A stretch of DNA of 64,000 nt, from positions 1 to 64,000 of the forward strand of contig JAUCZB010000010.1 of the NCBI GenBank assembly GCA_030373325.1, written 5' to 3'. The notes under the pieces are model-generated. The model saw only the letters and a program-made list of their open reading frames with translations. It ran no database searches and was not told the DNA's origin. Of this stretch, positions 18,032 to 27,147 are shown piece by piece. Both the position numbers and the translations under genes were made by a program. Within the stretch, counting starts at the first letter, position 1, and each line of letters starts with the position of its first letter. This DNA is from Cyanobium sp. CZS25K (GTDB lineage Bacteria; Cyanobacteriota; Cyanobacteriia; PCC-6307; Cyanobiaceae).

Positions 18032-18127
18032 ATGGAGAGCTTCGCTTACATCCTGATCCTGGCCCTGGCCATCTCCACGCTTTTTTTCGCGATCGCCTTC
18101 CGCGATCCCCCGAAAATCGGCAAGTGA
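18032..18127 (+). CDS. psbT: Photosystem II reaction centre protein PsbT
   Basis: 31-residue single-helix subunit: [20 protein letters not shown], then [11 protein letters not shown]. It matches PsbT along its length. It sits 24 bp after psbB, the normal psbB-psbT arrangement, and just before a terminator. Confidence 0.96.
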   Translation: MESFAYILILALAISTLFFAIAFRDPPKIGK

Positions 18128-18149
18128 CCACGCTTCCGGATTGATTCAA

Positions 18150-18174
18150 CCCCTGGGAAACCAGGGGTTTTTTC
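18150..18174 (+). terminator. Rho-independent terminator after psbB-psbT
   Basis: Stem CCCCTGG (18150-18156) with CCAGGGG (18161-18167), a GAAA tetraloop and a T tract. It is 22 bp after the psbT stop. Confidence 0.88.
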
Positions 18175-18261
18175 TTGTCTGGGGCCGCACCTTGGCGGGA
18201 ACCCCTTCTCTTTGCCCGCCTAGCTGTTTACACTCACTTCACTTGGAAGCGTGTACCAGGG

Positions 18262-18747
18262 ATGCAATGTCCCTCCTGCCAACACACGGACAGCCGTGTT
18301 CTGGAATCCAGGGCGGCGGATTCCGGGCGCAGCGTGCGACGGCGGCGGGAGTGCCTCAACTGCGACTTTCGCTTCACCACTTACGAACGGGTCGAGACCG
18401 TTCCGATCACGGTGGTGAAGCGCAACGGCAGCAGAGAAACCTTCAATCGCAGCAAACTGCTGCATGGCCTGCTCAGGGCCTGCGAGAAGACGGGCCTGGA
18501 GCCGGCCCGGCTCGAAGCCGTTGTCGACGACATCGAACTGGTCCTTCAGCAGCGGGCGGGCCGCGAGGTGAGCAGCAACGAGATCGGTGAACTGGTGTTG
18601 CAGCGCCTGCGTGAGATGAGTGAGGTGGCCTACGTGCGCTTCGCCTCCGTCTACCGCCAGTTCCAGAGCGTCAGCGATTTCGTAGCCACCCTGGAGGGCC
18701 TGGGCAGCCGGGGCAAGACCAAGAATCGGCTGATGGCGGTGGGTTGA
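18262..18747 (+). CDS. nrdR: Transcriptional repressor NrdR
   Basis: A 161-residue repressor of ribonucleotide reductase genes. The N-terminal zinc ribbon has CPSC (residues 3-6) and [15 protein letters not shown] around 31-45. The ATP-cone domain follows ([20 protein letters not shown]) with [22 protein letters not shown] 18262 is fixed by the zinc ribbon at the N-terminus. It lies between psbBT and rpsA, an order I remember from related picocyanobacteria. Confidence 0.95.
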   Translation: MQCPSCQHTDSRVLESRAADSGRSVRRRRECLNCDFRFTTYERVETVPITVVKRNGSRETFNRSKLLHGLLRACEKTGLEPARLEAVVDDIELVLQQRAGREVSSNEIGELVLQRLREMSEVAYVRFASVYRQFQSVSDFVATLEGLGSRGKTKNRLMAVG

Positions 18748-18871
18748 GGCCGGTCAACCGCTAGACCGGGAAAGCTGCCGTCCCATTGGTAGAGTGCTTG
18801 ATCGGGTGTGCGCTGCAGGCGGGCAGCCATCCCGTTCCTTCGCACTGCCACCGGCAGACCGTCCCAGCTCC

Positions 18872-19948
18872 ATGACCCTCACTCCTTCTTCCGAAGCCGA
18901 CACCCTCGAGGCCCTCACGCCGATCAGCAGCGAGGAGGCCACCGACATCGAGACCACAGCGGATCTCGATCTGGCGATCCCGGAAGAGGTACCCAGCGCC
19001 GACGACTCCAGCAGCAGGGTCAGCGCAAGGGACGGCGACGGTGTGGGCTTCACGCTGGACGAGTTCGCGGCCCTGCTGAGCAAGTACGACTACAACTTCA
19101 AGCCCGGCGACGTCGTCAACGGCACCGTGTTCGCCCTGGAGTCGAAGGGCGCCATGATCGACATCGGCGCCAAGACCGCCGCCTTCATGCCCCTCCAGGA
19201 GGTGTCGATCAACCGCGTCGAGCATCTCTCCGACGTGCTCGAGCCCGGGGAGGTGCGCGAATTCTTCATCCTCAGCGAGGAGAACGAGGACGGCCAGCTG
19301 ACCCTGTCGGTGCGCCGCATCGAGTACCAGCGCGCCTGGGAGCGGGTACGCCAGCTGCAGAAGGAAGACGCCACCATCTACAGCGAGGTGTTCGCGACCA
19401 ACCGCGGCGGCGCGCTGGTGCGGGTGGAGGGGCTGCGGGGCTTCATCCCCGGCAGCCACATCAGCACCCGCAAGGCCAAGGAGGAGCTCGTGGCCGACTT
19501 CCTCCCCCTCAAGTTCCTGGAGGTGGACGAGGAGCGCAACCGGCTGGTGCTGAGCCATCGCCGGGCCCTGGTGGAGCGCAAGATGAATCGCCTCGAGGTG
19601 GGCGAAGTGGTGCTGGGCACGGTCCGCGGCATCAAGCCCTACGGCGCCTTCATCGACATCGGTGGTGTCAGCGGCCTGCTGCACATCTCCGAGATCAGCC
19701 ACGAGCACATCGAGACCCCCCACACCGTGCTCAACGTCAACGATCAGATGAAGGTGATGATCATCGATCTCGACGCCGAGCGAGGTCGGATCTCCCTGTC
19801 CACCAAGGCCCTCGAGCCGGAGCCGGGCGACATGCTCAGCGATCCCCAGAAGGTGTTCGACAAGGCCGAGGAAATGGCCGCCCGTTACAAGCAGATGCTG
19901 CTGGAGCAAGCCGAGGACACCGAACCCATGGGCGTCTCCCTCGAATGA
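18872..19948 (+). CDS. rpsA: 30S ribosomal protein S1
   Basis: A 358-residue cyanobacterial-type S1 with three S1 RNA-binding domains instead of the six in enterobacteria: domain 1 at KPGDVVNGTVFALESKGAMI, domain 2 around ATIYSEVFATNRGGALVRVE, domain 3 at VGEVVLGTVRGIKPYGAFID. An acidic N-terminal extension of ~65 residues precedes them. ATG 18872 is chosen since upstream residues have no S1 character. It promotes mRNA binding to the 30S subunit. Confidence 0.95.
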   Translation: MTLTPSSEADTLEALTPISSEEATDIETTADLDLAIPEEVPSADDSSSRVSARDGDGVGFTLDEFAALLSKYDYNFKPGDVVNGTVFALESKGAMIDIGAKTAAFMPLQEVSINRVEHLSDVLEPGEVREFFILSEENEDGQLTLSVRRIEYQRAWERVRQLQKEDATIYSEVFATNRGGALVRVEGLRGFIPGSHISTRKAKEELVADFLPLKFLEVDEERNRLVLSHRRALVERKMNRLEVGEVVLGTVRGIKPYGAFIDIGGVSGLLHISEISHEHIETPHTVLNVNDQMKVMIIDLDAERGRISLSTKALEPEPGDMLSDPQKVFDKAEEMAARYKQMLLEQAEDTEPMGVSLE

Positions 19949-19973
19949 AGCCTCTGGCTCGGATCCTCTGACG

Positions 19974-20837
19974 ATGGTGCTCCTCAGCCTGCGGGGCACC
20001 CCTCTCCCCTGTGGCGACCGGTCCCTGGAGGCGGTGCTGTTCGACAAGGACGGCACCATGAGCCACAGCGAACCGATGCTCGTGGCCCTGGCCCAGGCCA
20101 GGGTCTTTCATTGCCTGGCCCTGACCGACCTGGCCGCGGCCGACCCGGACCGCCACCGTGACCTCAGCGCCCTGCTCCATCGCGCCTACGGCCTCTCCGC
20201 CGAAGGCGTGCATCCCGCCGGAACCATGGCGGTGGCGAGCCGCGATCAGAACCTGGTGGCCACCGCCACCGCCCTGGTGCAGGTGGGGCTGGGCTGGCCC
20301 GAAGCCCTGGCCATGGCCGAAGCGGTGTTCGCCCGCACCGATGCCCTGCACGGACAGGGGAGTGAGCAGCGGCCGGCCCCCACTCCCGGCCTGCGTCCGC
20401 TGTTGGAAGCCCTGCGCCAGGGGGGGGTGCGCTGCGCCGTGATCAGCAACGACCATGTCGACGGCATTGAGGGCTTCCTGGCGGCCCACGATCTGGCGTC
20501 CTATGTGCAGGCCATCTGGAGCGCGGAGCATCAGCCCCGCAAGCCTGATCCCGCCGCCATCCACGGCCTCTGCGCCGAGCTGGGGGTGGCGGTGGAGAAC
20601 TGCGCCCTGATCGGCGACGCCAACAGCGACCTGCGCATGGCCCGGGCCGCCGGGGTGCCGGTGGTGCTGGGCTACCGGGCCGGCTGGCGGCGGCCGGCCA
20701 CACTCGATGACAGCTTCCTGCAGCTGGATCACTGGCAGGAGCTCAGCGTGGTTCCGCGCGACGCCTCGACGCCGGCAGGTCTGTCCATCGCCGGGGTGAT
20801 CAGCCAACCGGTGGGAATAAGCTCAACCATCGACTGA
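19974..20837 (+). CDS. HAD-superfamily hydrolase (phosphatase-like)
   Basis: A 287-residue HAD phosphatase. Motif I is LFDKDGTMSHSEPM (nucleophile Asp); motif II lies near CAVISNDHVDG; motifs III and IV near HQPRKPDPAAIHG and CALIGDANSDLRMARAAG. The helical cap inserted after motif I resembles the phosphoglycolate phosphatase/beta-phosphoglucomutase subgroup, but the substrate is undetermined. It is 12 bp ahead of metK and probably co-transcribed. Confidence 0.8.
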   Translation: MVLLSLRGTPLPCGDRSLEAVLFDKDGTMSHSEPMLVALAQARVFHCLALTDLAAADPDRHRDLSALLHRAYGLSAEGVHPAGTMAVASRDQNLVATATALVQVGLGWPEALAMAEAVFARTDALHGQGSEQRPAPTPGLRPLLEALRQGGVRCAVISNDHVDGIEGFLAAHDLASYVQAIWSAEHQPRKPDPAAIHGLCAELGVAVENCALIGDANSDLRMARAAGVPVVLGYRAGWRRPATLDDSFLQLDHWQELSVVPRDASTPAGLSIAGVISQPVGISSTID

Positions 20838-20849
20838 TCCCATCCTTCT

Positions 20850-22109
20850 ATGAGCCGTTTCGTCTTCACCTCGGAATCGGTGACGGAAGGCCACCCCGAC
20901 AAGATCTGCGACCAGGTCAGCGATGCCGTGCTCGACGCGTTGCTGGCCCAGGACCCCTCCAGCCGGGTGGCCTGCGAGACCGTGGTCAACACCGGGCTCT
21001 GCCTGATCACGGGGGAAGTCACCACCACCGCCCGGGTTGACTTCAACACCCTGGTTCGGGGGGTGATCGAACAGATCGGCTACAGCGGAGCCCGCGCCGG
21101 CGGCTTCGATGCCAGGAGCTGCGCCGTGCTCATCGCCCTCGATCAACAGTCCCCGGACATCGCCCAGGGCGTGGACGAGGCGGACGACCACGATGGCGAC
21201 CCCCTCGACAAGGTGGGCGCCGGCGACCAGGGAATCATGTTCGGCTATGCCTGCGACGAAACCCCGGAGCTGATGCCCCTGCCCATCAGCCTGGCCCACC
21301 GGCTGGCCCTGCGGCTGGCCCAGGTGCGCCACGACGGCAGCCTCGGCTACCTGCTCCCCGACGGCAAGACCCAGGTGAGCGTGGTCTACGAAAACGATCG
21401 CCCCGTGGCGATCGACACGATCCTGATCTCCACCCAGCACACCGCCGAAGTGGAAGGGATCAGCGAGGAGAAGGCCGTGCAACAGCGCATCAGGGACGAC
21501 CTCTGGACCCACGTGGTGCTTCCCGCCACCGCCGATCTGCCACTGAAGCCCTCCAGGGAAGGTACCCGCTTCTACGTCAACCCCACCGGCAAGTTCGTGG
21601 TGGGCGGCCCCCAGGGCGATGCGGGGCTGACGGGCCGCAAGATCATCGTCGACACCTACGGCGGCTATGCCCGCCATGGCGGCGGTGCCTTCTCCGGCAA
21701 GGACCCCACCAAGGTGGACCGCTCCGCCGCCTACGCGGCCCGCTATGTGGCCAAGGCCCTGGTGGCGGCAGGTCTGGCCCACAAGGCCGAAGTGCAGCTC
21801 AGCTACGCCATCGGCGTGGCCCGGCCCGTGAGCATCCTGGTCGAAAGCTTCGGCACCGGCGTGCTCAGCAACGCCGACCTCACCGCCCTGGTGCAGGAGC
21901 ACTTCGACCTGCGCCCCGGCGCCATCATCGAAGCCTTCGGCCTGCGGGAACTGCCCCAGCAGCGCGGGGGCCGTTTCTACCAGGACGTCGCCGCCTACGG
22001 CCACTTCGGCCGCAAGGATCTCGACCTTCCCTGGGAGGATGTGACCGCCATCGCCGCCACCCTTAAGCAGGCCACGGCGAGCCGTGTCAGCGCTGTTCCT
22101 GGGGGTTGA
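20850..22109 (+). CDS. metK: S-adenosylmethionine synthetase
   Basis: Makes SAM from methionine and ATP. The 419-residue enzyme starts [20 protein letters not shown] (ATP-binding His), with [15 protein letters not shown], the flexible-loop Asp/Lys blocks around [10 protein letters not shown], and [20 protein letters not shown]. The 3' end overlaps the sugar kinase gene by 26 bp. SAM from this enzyme feeds speD at 57.8 kb and the methyltransferases in the window. Confidence 0.97.
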   Translation: MSRFVFTSESVTEGHPDKICDQVSDAVLDALLAQDPSSRVACETVVNTGLCLITGEVTTTARVDFNTLVRGVIEQIGYSGARAGGFDARSCAVLIALDQQSPDIAQGVDEADDHDGDPLDKVGAGDQGIMFGYACDETPELMPLPISLAHRLALRLAQVRHDGSLGYLLPDGKTQVSVVYENDRPVAIDTILISTQHTAEVEGISEEKAVQQRIRDDLWTHVVLPATADLPLKPSREGTRFYVNPTGKFVVGGPQGDAGLTGRKIIVDTYGGYARHGGGAFSGKDPTKVDRSAAYAARYVAKALVAAGLAHKAEVQLSYAIGVARPVSILVESFGTGVLSNADLTALVQEHFDLRPGAIIEAFGLRELPQQRGGRFYQDVAAYGHFGRKDLDLPWEDVTAIAATLKQATASRVSAVPGG

Positions 22110-23412
22110 CCTCGGCAGCAGCGGCCTTCGCCTGGCGGTCCTGGCCGAAACCGGCACCCCCGGCGGCGAACCCGACGACCCCCTGCTGAGCCGGCAGTCC
22201 CCCTACCCGGGCCGCTTCGAAGACCCCGAGGCCTGGAGGCAGGGTCTGATCCGTCTGCTGGCCACCGTGCCCGTGGCCTTGCGCCAGCAGGTGAGGGCCC
22301 TCGCCCTTGATGGCACCTCCGGCACCCTGCTGGCCTGCGGGGTCGACGGCACCCTGCTGCCGCCCCCCCTGGCGCTGGCCCTTCCGTACCACCTGGCCTG
22401 TCCGGAACAAACCGGGGACATCGCCAGGCTTCTGGATCAGGAGCCCGGTGCGTGGGCCGCCCAGCCAGCCGCCAGCGCCAGCGGCAGCCTGGCCAGGGCC
22501 CTGCGGCTGCAGGCCCTGGCGAGGGACGCGGGGCTGGGGCCGGGCCTGCTGTTGCGCCACCAGGCCGACTGGCTGATGGGCTGGTTGCTGGACGACTGGT
22601 GCTGGGGCGAGGAAGGCAACAACGTGCGCCTGGGCTGGGACCTGCAGCAGGCCCGCTGGCTCGGCGGTGTGGCCGGCAGCCTCGGCCTGGAGGTGCTGCC
22701 GAGGATCCGAAGCAGCGGCAGCCTGCTGGGCCCGCTCGCCCCTGCGGCGGCGGCGTGCCTGGGCCTGCCCGGAGACTGCCAGGTGGTGGCGGGCAGCACC
22801 GATGCCAATGCCGCGGTGCTGGCCGCCGATCCAGAGGAGGGCGAGGGCATCACGGTGCTGGGCACCACCCTGGTGCTGAAGCAGTTCGTGCCGGCCCCCC
22901 TGGCCGGCGCCGGCCTCAGCAACCACCGGGTGGCCGGCCGCTGGCTGGCGGGGGGAGCCTCCAACGCCGGTGCCGGTGTGCTGCGCCGTTTCTTCGACGA
23001 CGGGCAGATCGCGGAACTGAGCCGCCAGATCGCTCCAGATCGCCCCACGGGGCTTTCCCTGCTCCCCCTGAGCCGCAGGGGCGAACGCTTTCCGGTGGAC
23101 GACCCTGAGCTGGAGCCGATCCTGGAGCCAAGGCCCGTCAGTGATGCCCGCTATCTGCAGGCCCTGCTCGAAGGCCTCACCGCCATCGAAGTGGCGGGCT
23201 GGCAACGGCTGCGGCAGCTGGGGGCGCCCGCCCTGCGGCGGGTGATCAGCGTCGGCGGCGGCGCCCGCAACAGCCAGTGGCGGGCCCTGCGAACCCGGGC
23301 CATGGGGATCCCGGTGCTGAACCGACCGAAACGCACGGCGGCCCTGGGCATGGCCCTGCTGGCCAGGGCCAGCTTCAGGATGGAGATTGAATCACCACCC
23401 CTACGGCCATGA
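22084..23412 (+). CDS. FGGY-family carbohydrate kinase (ribulo/xylulokinase-like)
   Basis: A 442-residue sugar kinase with the actin-like ATPase fold. [20 protein letters not shown] is the N-terminal phosphate-binding motif; [12 protein letters not shown] carries the catalytic-type Asp; [14 protein letters not shown] and [17 protein letters not shown] fit the FGGY C-terminal signature. It resembles the cyanobacterial kinase of Synechococcus elongatus reported to act on D-ribulose, but the substrate is uncertain here. The GTG start overlaps metK by 26 bp; a small membrane peptide gene overlaps its stop. Confidence 0.8.
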   Translation: MSALFLGVDLGSSGLRLAVLAETGTPGGEPDDPLLSRQSPYPGRFEDPEAWRQGLIRLLATVPVALRQQVRALALDGTSGTLLACGVDGTLLPPPLALALPYHLACPEQTGDIARLLDQEPGAWAAQPAASASGSLARALRLQALARDAGLGPGLLLRHQADWLMGWLLDDWCWGEEGNNVRLGWDLQQARWLGGVAGSLGLEVLPRIRSSGSLLGPLAPAAAACLGLPGDCQVVAGSTDANAAVLAADPEEGEGITVLGTTLVLKQFVPAPLAGAGLSNHRVAGRWLAGGASNAGAGVLRRFFDDGQIAELSRQIAPDRPTGLSLLPLSRRGERFPVDDPELEPILEPRPVSDARYLQALLEGLTAIEVAGWQRLRQLGAPALRRVISVGGGARNSQWRALRTRAMGIPVLNRPKRTAALGMALLARASFRMEIESPPLRP

Positions 23413-23528
23413 ACGAACGCCTCAGCTCGATCCTCTCCATCGCGCTGTTCATCGTGCTGGCGGGGTTTGTCGGCTTCAGCGGCGTGCGTCTGGGCCTGCT
23501 GCTCTGGCAGCGGTTCGCCGGCGCCTGA
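23409..23528 (+). CDS. 39-residue single-pass membrane peptide
   Basis: Encodes [20 protein letters not shown] followed by a Gly/Leu-rich stretch ending LLLWQRFAGA. One transmembrane helix with a polar N-terminus and basic C-terminus. Its ATG overlaps the kinase stop (ATGA), which supports real translation. No known photosystem or b6f small subunit matches. Confidence 0.55.
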   Translation: MNERLSSILSIALFIVLAGFVGFSGVRLGLLLWQRFAGA

Positions 23529-23558
23529 CCCCAGAATCCCCCCATCCTCCCTGACCCC

Positions 23559-23831
23559 ATGGCCGCCGATCCCCTGACCACCGCGGTGAGCGACCGCATC
23601 TGCAAGCACATGAACGACGACCACGCCGAAGCGGTTCTGGCCTACGCCCGCCACTACGGCGGCTGCACCGAGGCCACAGAGGCCCGCATGGTGGCCGTGG
23701 GGCCCCAGGCCATGCGTCTGGAGGTGGATGGCGCCCGGGTGGAGGTGCCCTTCGATCACGCCCTCACCGACAGCGAGGATGCCCACCGCACCCTGGTGGC
23801 CATGTTGCGGTCGCTCCCCGGGAAGGCTTGA
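23559..23831 (+). CDS. DUF2470 domain protein
   Basis: A 90-residue protein consisting of a single DUF2470 domain: AVSDRICKHMNDDHAEAVLA, the His-rich start of the domain, and the tail FDHALTDSEDAHRTLVAMLR. In other proteins this domain is fused to haem-utilisation or pyridoxamine-oxidase-like folds. Alone, its function is unknown. The frame directly after its TGA stop encodes ComF with no canonical start between them. Confidence 0.8.
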   Translation: MAADPLTTAVSDRICKHMNDDHAEAVLAYARHYGGCTEATEARMVAVGPQAMRLEVDGARVEVPFDHALTDSEDAHRTLVAMLRSLPGKA

Positions 23832-23867
23832 AGCAGCGACTGCGCTGTCACCGGCGGCGCCAGAACC

Positions 23868-24566
23868 CTGATCCGCCTCCTCACCTCCCTGGGCCGGCTG
23901 CCCCTCGACTGGATCGCCGCCACCCCCTGCCCCCTGTGTCGCAGCCTGCAGCCGCCTCACCATCGCGCCGGAGCCCCCTGCCCCGACTGTCGCCGCCGGC
24001 TCCCCCTGCCGGCCGGGGCCCTGAGGGGCAACGAGCCCCTGCTCTGGTGGGCCGCCGGTGCCTACGACGGCGAGCTGCGGCGGTTGCTGCTCGGTCTGCG
24101 GCAGCGACCTGAGAAAGCCCGGGTGGGGGCTCTGGTGCAGGTGTTGGCGGAGGGTCTGCCCCAGTGGCGGCGGCGGCCGCTGCTGGTGCCGGTGCCGAGC
24201 TGGAAACGGCAGGGCAACCCCCTGCCCGCCCTGGTGTGCCACCAGCTCGTCCACCAACTGGGATACCGCAGGAGCGATCTGCTGGAACGGTCGCGGCCGG
24301 TGCTTGGCCAGCACCACCTGAAGCGTGCGATGCGCCTGGCCAACCAGGAGGGTGCCTTCCGCTGCCGCCGTGGCCCCCGCCCCGGCGAGGCCCTGGGCCG
24401 GCCGGTCCTGATCGTCGACGACATCCTCACCAGCGGGGCCACCGGGTGCAATGCCGCCACAGCCATGGAGACCCTCGGCTGGCAGGTGGTGGGAATCCTC
24501 TGCCTGGCCCGTACGCCCGCGGCCCGCGCCCGCCCTGGCCGGCCTCTCCAGCGGGCTGTGATCTAA
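23868..24566 (+). CDS. comF: ComF family phosphoribosyltransferase, start codon uncertain
   Basis: ComF-type protein tied to DNA uptake and replication restart in other bacteria. It has an N-terminal zinc finger (CPLCRSL and CPDCRRRL) and a C-terminal phosphoribosyltransferase domain with VLIVDDILTSGATGCNAA. The frame opens right after the DUF2470 stop (TGA 23829-23831), and the first ATG/GTG/TTG in it is TTG 24084, well inside the protein and past the zinc finger. CTG 23868 or ATC 23871 would give the expected N-terminus (IRLLTSLGRLPLDWI). Readthrough of the TGA or a sequencing error are alternatives. The end is certain, the start is not. Confidence 0.7.
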   Translation: MIRLLTSLGRLPLDWIAATPCPLCRSLQPPHHRAGAPCPDCRRRLPLPAGALRGNEPLLWWAAGAYDGELRRLLLGLRQRPEKARVGALVQVLAEGLPQWRRRPLLVPVPSWKRQGNPLPALVCHQLVHQLGYRRSDLLERSRPVLGQHHLKRAMRLANQEGAFRCRRGPRPGEALGRPVLIVDDILTSGATGCNAATAMETLGWQVVGILCLARTPAARARPGRPLQRAVI

Positions 24567-24591
24567 GATCGACTTGTTGCTTCGGCGACGG

Positions 24592-24664
24592 GCCGGGATA
24601 GCTCAGTTGGTAGAGCAGGCGACTGAAAATCGCCGTGTCCCCAGTTCAAATCTGGGTCCTGGCA
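24592..24664 (+). tRNA. tRNA-Phe (anticodon GAA)
   Basis: A 73-nt cloverleaf. Acceptor 24592-24598 pairs with 24657-24663 (one G-T pair), discriminator A at 24664. The D arm GCTCAGTTGGTAGAGC, the anticodon loop with GAA, and the T loop AGTTCAAATCT are all present. CCA is not encoded. Confidence 0.96.
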
Positions 24665-24695
24665 TTGCGTGCGGACTGCTCTGCAGCCCATCACC

Positions 24696-24929
24696 ATGCC
24701 CCATCAGCCCTCGACCTCCAGCCAGATCTTCAACAACGCCGACAGCTTTGCCCAGGCGTTCGATGAGGCCTGGCGGTCCCACAGCCTTCAGGACCCTGCC
24801 CACGGCCTCCCATCTCCCGAGAAGTTCGAGGCCGTTCTCATCAGGGTGGCGGACCATCCCTTCGCCCAGTCCGATCCCGCCACGGCCCGCCAGGTGGGTG
24901 CGTTCAGGATCCGCCTGCTCGACCTCTAG
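24696..24929 (+). CDS. 77-residue hypothetical protein upstream of cpcT
   Basis: Starts MPHQPSTSSQIFNNADSFAQ at ATG 24696 and ends directly before the cpcT start region. Soluble, no recognised domain; the segment KFEAVLIRVADHPFAQSDPA looks structured. The tight link to cpcT suggests co-transcription in the phycobilisome island, though a role there is only inferred. Confidence 0.6.
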   Translation: MPHQPSTSSQIFNNADSFAQAFDEAWRSHSLQDPAHGLPSPEKFEAVLIRVADHPFAQSDPATARQVGAFRIRLLDL

Positions 24930-24938
24930 GTGGCGCCC

Positions 24939-25532
24939 ATGGACCGTTCCCTTGCCCGGCTCCTCGAGCTTCTGAGCGGTGGCTTCAGCAACCAGGCCCA
25001 GGCGTTCGACAACCCGCCCCTCTACGCCCACATCCTGGTGAAGTTCCGGCCGCTGCCCCAGCTGCCGCCGGGCTCATTGCTGCTGGAGCAGTCCTACGCC
25101 ATCGCCCCCGGCACCCCTTACAGAATCCGGGTGCTCCGTGCCGAACGGCGCGACGGTGATCTCATGATCCACAACCAGGCCCTGCATGAGGAGCAGCGTT
25201 TCTGGGGCGCCACCGACGATGACGGGCGCCGCGAACGGATCGAGGCCGCAGACCTGCTCCCCCTCGAGGGCTGCACCTACCTGGTGCGGGAGGTGGGAGA
25301 TGGCTTCGCCGGCGAAGTGGAGCCCGGTTGCCGCTGCCTGATCGAGCGCAAGGGAAGCCTCGCCTATCTGGTCAGCAGCTTCGAGATCGACTCCCGTGGC
25401 ATGCGCACCATCGACCGGGGCCATGATCCGGCCACCCACGAGCAGCTGTGGGGATCACTGGCCGGCCCCTTCGAATTCGAGCGCACCCACGATTACCGCC
25501 AGGACATCCCCCCCTCCTGGCTGGAGAGCTGA
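24939..25532 (+). CDS. cpcT: Phycobiliprotein lyase CpcT
   Basis: CpcT/CpeT-family lyase that attaches phycocyanobilin to the second chromophore Cys (Cys153/155) of the phycocyanin beta subunit. It is 197 residues from ATG 24939; GTG 24930 would add three. The family pattern is visible: LLELLSGGFSNQAQAFDNPP, a central LLEQSYAIAPGTPYRIRV, CTYLVREVGDGFAGEVEPGC and the end DYRQDIPPSWL. It sits at the head of the phycocyanin island whose cpcB copies carry the target cysteine. Confidence 0.88.
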   Translation: MDRSLARLLELLSGGFSNQAQAFDNPPLYAHILVKFRPLPQLPPGSLLLEQSYAIAPGTPYRIRVLRAERRDGDLMIHNQALHEEQRFWGATDDDGRRERIEAADLLPLEGCTYLVREVGDGFAGEVEPGCRCLIERKGSLAYLVSSFEIDSRGMRTIDRGHDPATHEQLWGSLAGPFEFERTHDYRQDIPPSWLES

Positions 25533-25566
25533 CCCGGCAGGGCGGGCCAACCGTCTGGCTTCCCGT

Positions 25567-25995
25567 TCAGCCGGCGATCAGCTCGTCCATGAAGGGCTGC
25601 TCTCCTTCGTCGAGGAAGGGATCAGCCTCCTCCGGGCTGAGCTCAAATCCTGCCGCCACCGGAGGGGAAGCCGGCAGCTCCTGCTGCAGGGCCGGCGGCT
25701 GCACCGCCTGCAGATGGCGGGAGGCTCCCGGCCGATTCAGCCCCCGGAGGGCCGTCTCGATTCTGGCCAGGCGCTCTTCGGTATCCCCCAGCCGCTGATC
25801 CATGGCCTCTCCATGGGCCGCCTCCAGACCGGCGACCTCTTCCAGCCGTTGGCCGATCCGGTCTTCCTGGCCTTCCAGCCGTTCCTCCAGCTCCAGCAGG
25901 CGATAGGTGAGCGCTTCGGCGACCTGGGACAACACCTGCAGCTGGTCGGCCAGCCGCAGGGAGGATTCCTCGGATAGGGGCACTACAGAAGTCAT
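25567..25995 (-). CDS. Coiled-coil protein of unknown function
   Basis: 142 residues. Residues ~10-85 form a long heptad-rich helix (LRLADQLQVLSQVAEALTYR, LLELEERLEGQEDRIGQRLE), followed by a proline-rich linker and an acidic tail (DPFLDEGEQPFMDEL). Soluble, no known domain. It is convergent with cpcT and divergent from cpcC. Confidence 0.55.
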   Translation of the reverse strand: MTSVVPLSEESSLRLADQLQVLSQVAEALTYRLLELEERLEGQEDRIGQRLEEVAGLEAAHGEAMDQRLGDTEERLARIETALRGLNRPGASRHLQAVQPPALQQELPASPPVAAGFELSPEEADPFLDEGEQPFMDELIAG

Positions 25996-26080
25996 GACGG
26001 CACCGGGATGATGGCCGGATGGTATCGGCGTGGGGCCACCCCGCCAGGGGTGATGCCGCTGACGCCGGCCCGGGAGGGTT

Positions 26081-26130
26081 TGTAACGATTCTGAAAACCC
26101 TGTCGTGGCGAGCGGACAGGCCCATAGGAT
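26081..26130 (+). promoter_or_regulatory. Shared upstream element and putative -10 of the first rod-linker gene
   Basis: TGTAACGAT at 26081-26089, then CATAGGAT at 26123-26130; the same pair with a 1-nt longer distance precedes the second rod-linker gene (28875-28925). TAGGAT is a plausible -10 hexamer. GTTACA on the opposite strand resembles a half-site of the RpaB HLR1 motif. Leader to the ATG is about 120 nt. Confidence 0.4.
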
Positions 26131-26258
26131 CCGCCTTGCAGCCCATGATCGGGACGTTTCCTGCAGCCGTCCTCAAAGGCGTCTGCAGATCCGCAGTGGC
26201 CACGCGCCCCTGCCTTCCGACCTTCTACCCAACGCTCTCCCTCCGGCCCCCCACGCTC

Positions 26259-27104
26259 ATGACACTTGCCAACGCTGCCTATCTGGGCATCGAGCGTTTC
26301 TCCAGCGACCGCAACAAGGAAAACTGGACGAACGCCACCGAAAACGACAAGGCCGCCCTGATCCGCGCCGTCTATAAGCAGGTGCTCGGTAATCAGTACA
26401 TCATGGCCAGCGAGCGGCTCGAGGGTCCTGAGTCCCTCTTCAAGCGGGGTTACCTCAGCGTGCGCGAATTCGTGCGGCAGGTAGCCAAGAGTGGTTTGTA
26501 CAAGGCCAAGTTCTTCGAGAACTGCAACCCCTACCGCTTCATCGAACTGAACTTCAAGCATCTCCTGGGCCGGGCCCCCCAGAACAAGGCCGAGATGCTG
26601 CACCACTTCACGATCCTGCAGGAGCAGGGCTACGACGCCGAGATCGATTCGATCATCGACAGCGCCGAGTATCAGAGCCGCTTCGGTGAAGAAGTGGTTC
26701 CTTACCTGCATGGCTGGGACTATTCCGCCGGCCAGCAGGGCCTGCAGTTCTCTTACATGATGCAATTGGCCCGGGGGGTCGGTGCCTCTGTGCGAGGCGA
26801 TCTCCTCAAGAACCAGTCGCGCCTGAATCCCTCGGTGCATGCGGAAGCCCCCATGCCAGTGGTGAGCCCCAACGCCAGGGGCAGCGTTTTCCGCAAGGTG
26901 ACGACCGATGGTGTCACCCGCCAGGGCGTGGGAGCCAGCGAAGAGGGCCGCACCTTCCGGGTGGAGATCTCGGGCTTCAACAACTACCGCCTGCACAAGC
27001 GCAGCAACCGGGTGCGCTTCATCCCCTTCAACAAGCTGCTGCAGACCCAGCAGCAGATCCTCCGGGAAGGCGGTCGCATCGCCAGCATCACACCGGTCAA
27101 CTGA
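26259..27104 (+). CDS. cpcC: Phycocyanin-associated rod linker polypeptide
   Basis: A 281-residue rod linker. The N-terminal PBS-linker domain (residues 15-~165) includes WTNATENDKAALIRAVYKQV, SVREFVRQVAKSGLYKAKFF and NFKHLLGRAPQNKAEMLHHF. A variable hinge comes next, then a CpcD-like capping domain (FRVEISGFNNYRLHKRSNRV). This layout is that of CpcC linkers that join phycocyanin hexamers in the rod. ATG 26259 gives the standard N-terminus MTLANAAYLGIERF. cpcD follows after 43 bp. It is clearly paralogous to the linker at 28978. Confidence 0.92.
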   Translation: MTLANAAYLGIERFSSDRNKENWTNATENDKAALIRAVYKQVLGNQYIMASERLEGPESLFKRGYLSVREFVRQVAKSGLYKAKFFENCNPYRFIELNFKHLLGRAPQNKAEMLHHFTILQEQGYDAEIDSIIDSAEYQSRFGEEVVPYLHGWDYSAGQQGLQFSYMMQLARGVGASVRGDLLKNQSRLNPSVHAEAPMPVVSPNARGSVFRKVTTDGVTRQGVGASEEGRTFRVEISGFNNYRLHKRSNRVRFIPFNKLLQTQQQILREGGRIASITPVN

Positions 27105-27147
27105 ACCGGTTCCACGTTCCGCCCTTTCCCCCTACCCCACCGAATCC

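Noticed and set aside
23828..24112. Plus-strand frame starting with TTG that overlaps the DUF2470 stop, in another frame than comF
   Set aside because: The translation is Arg/Pro-rich with no similarity to ComF; the zinc-finger cysteines are in the other frame.
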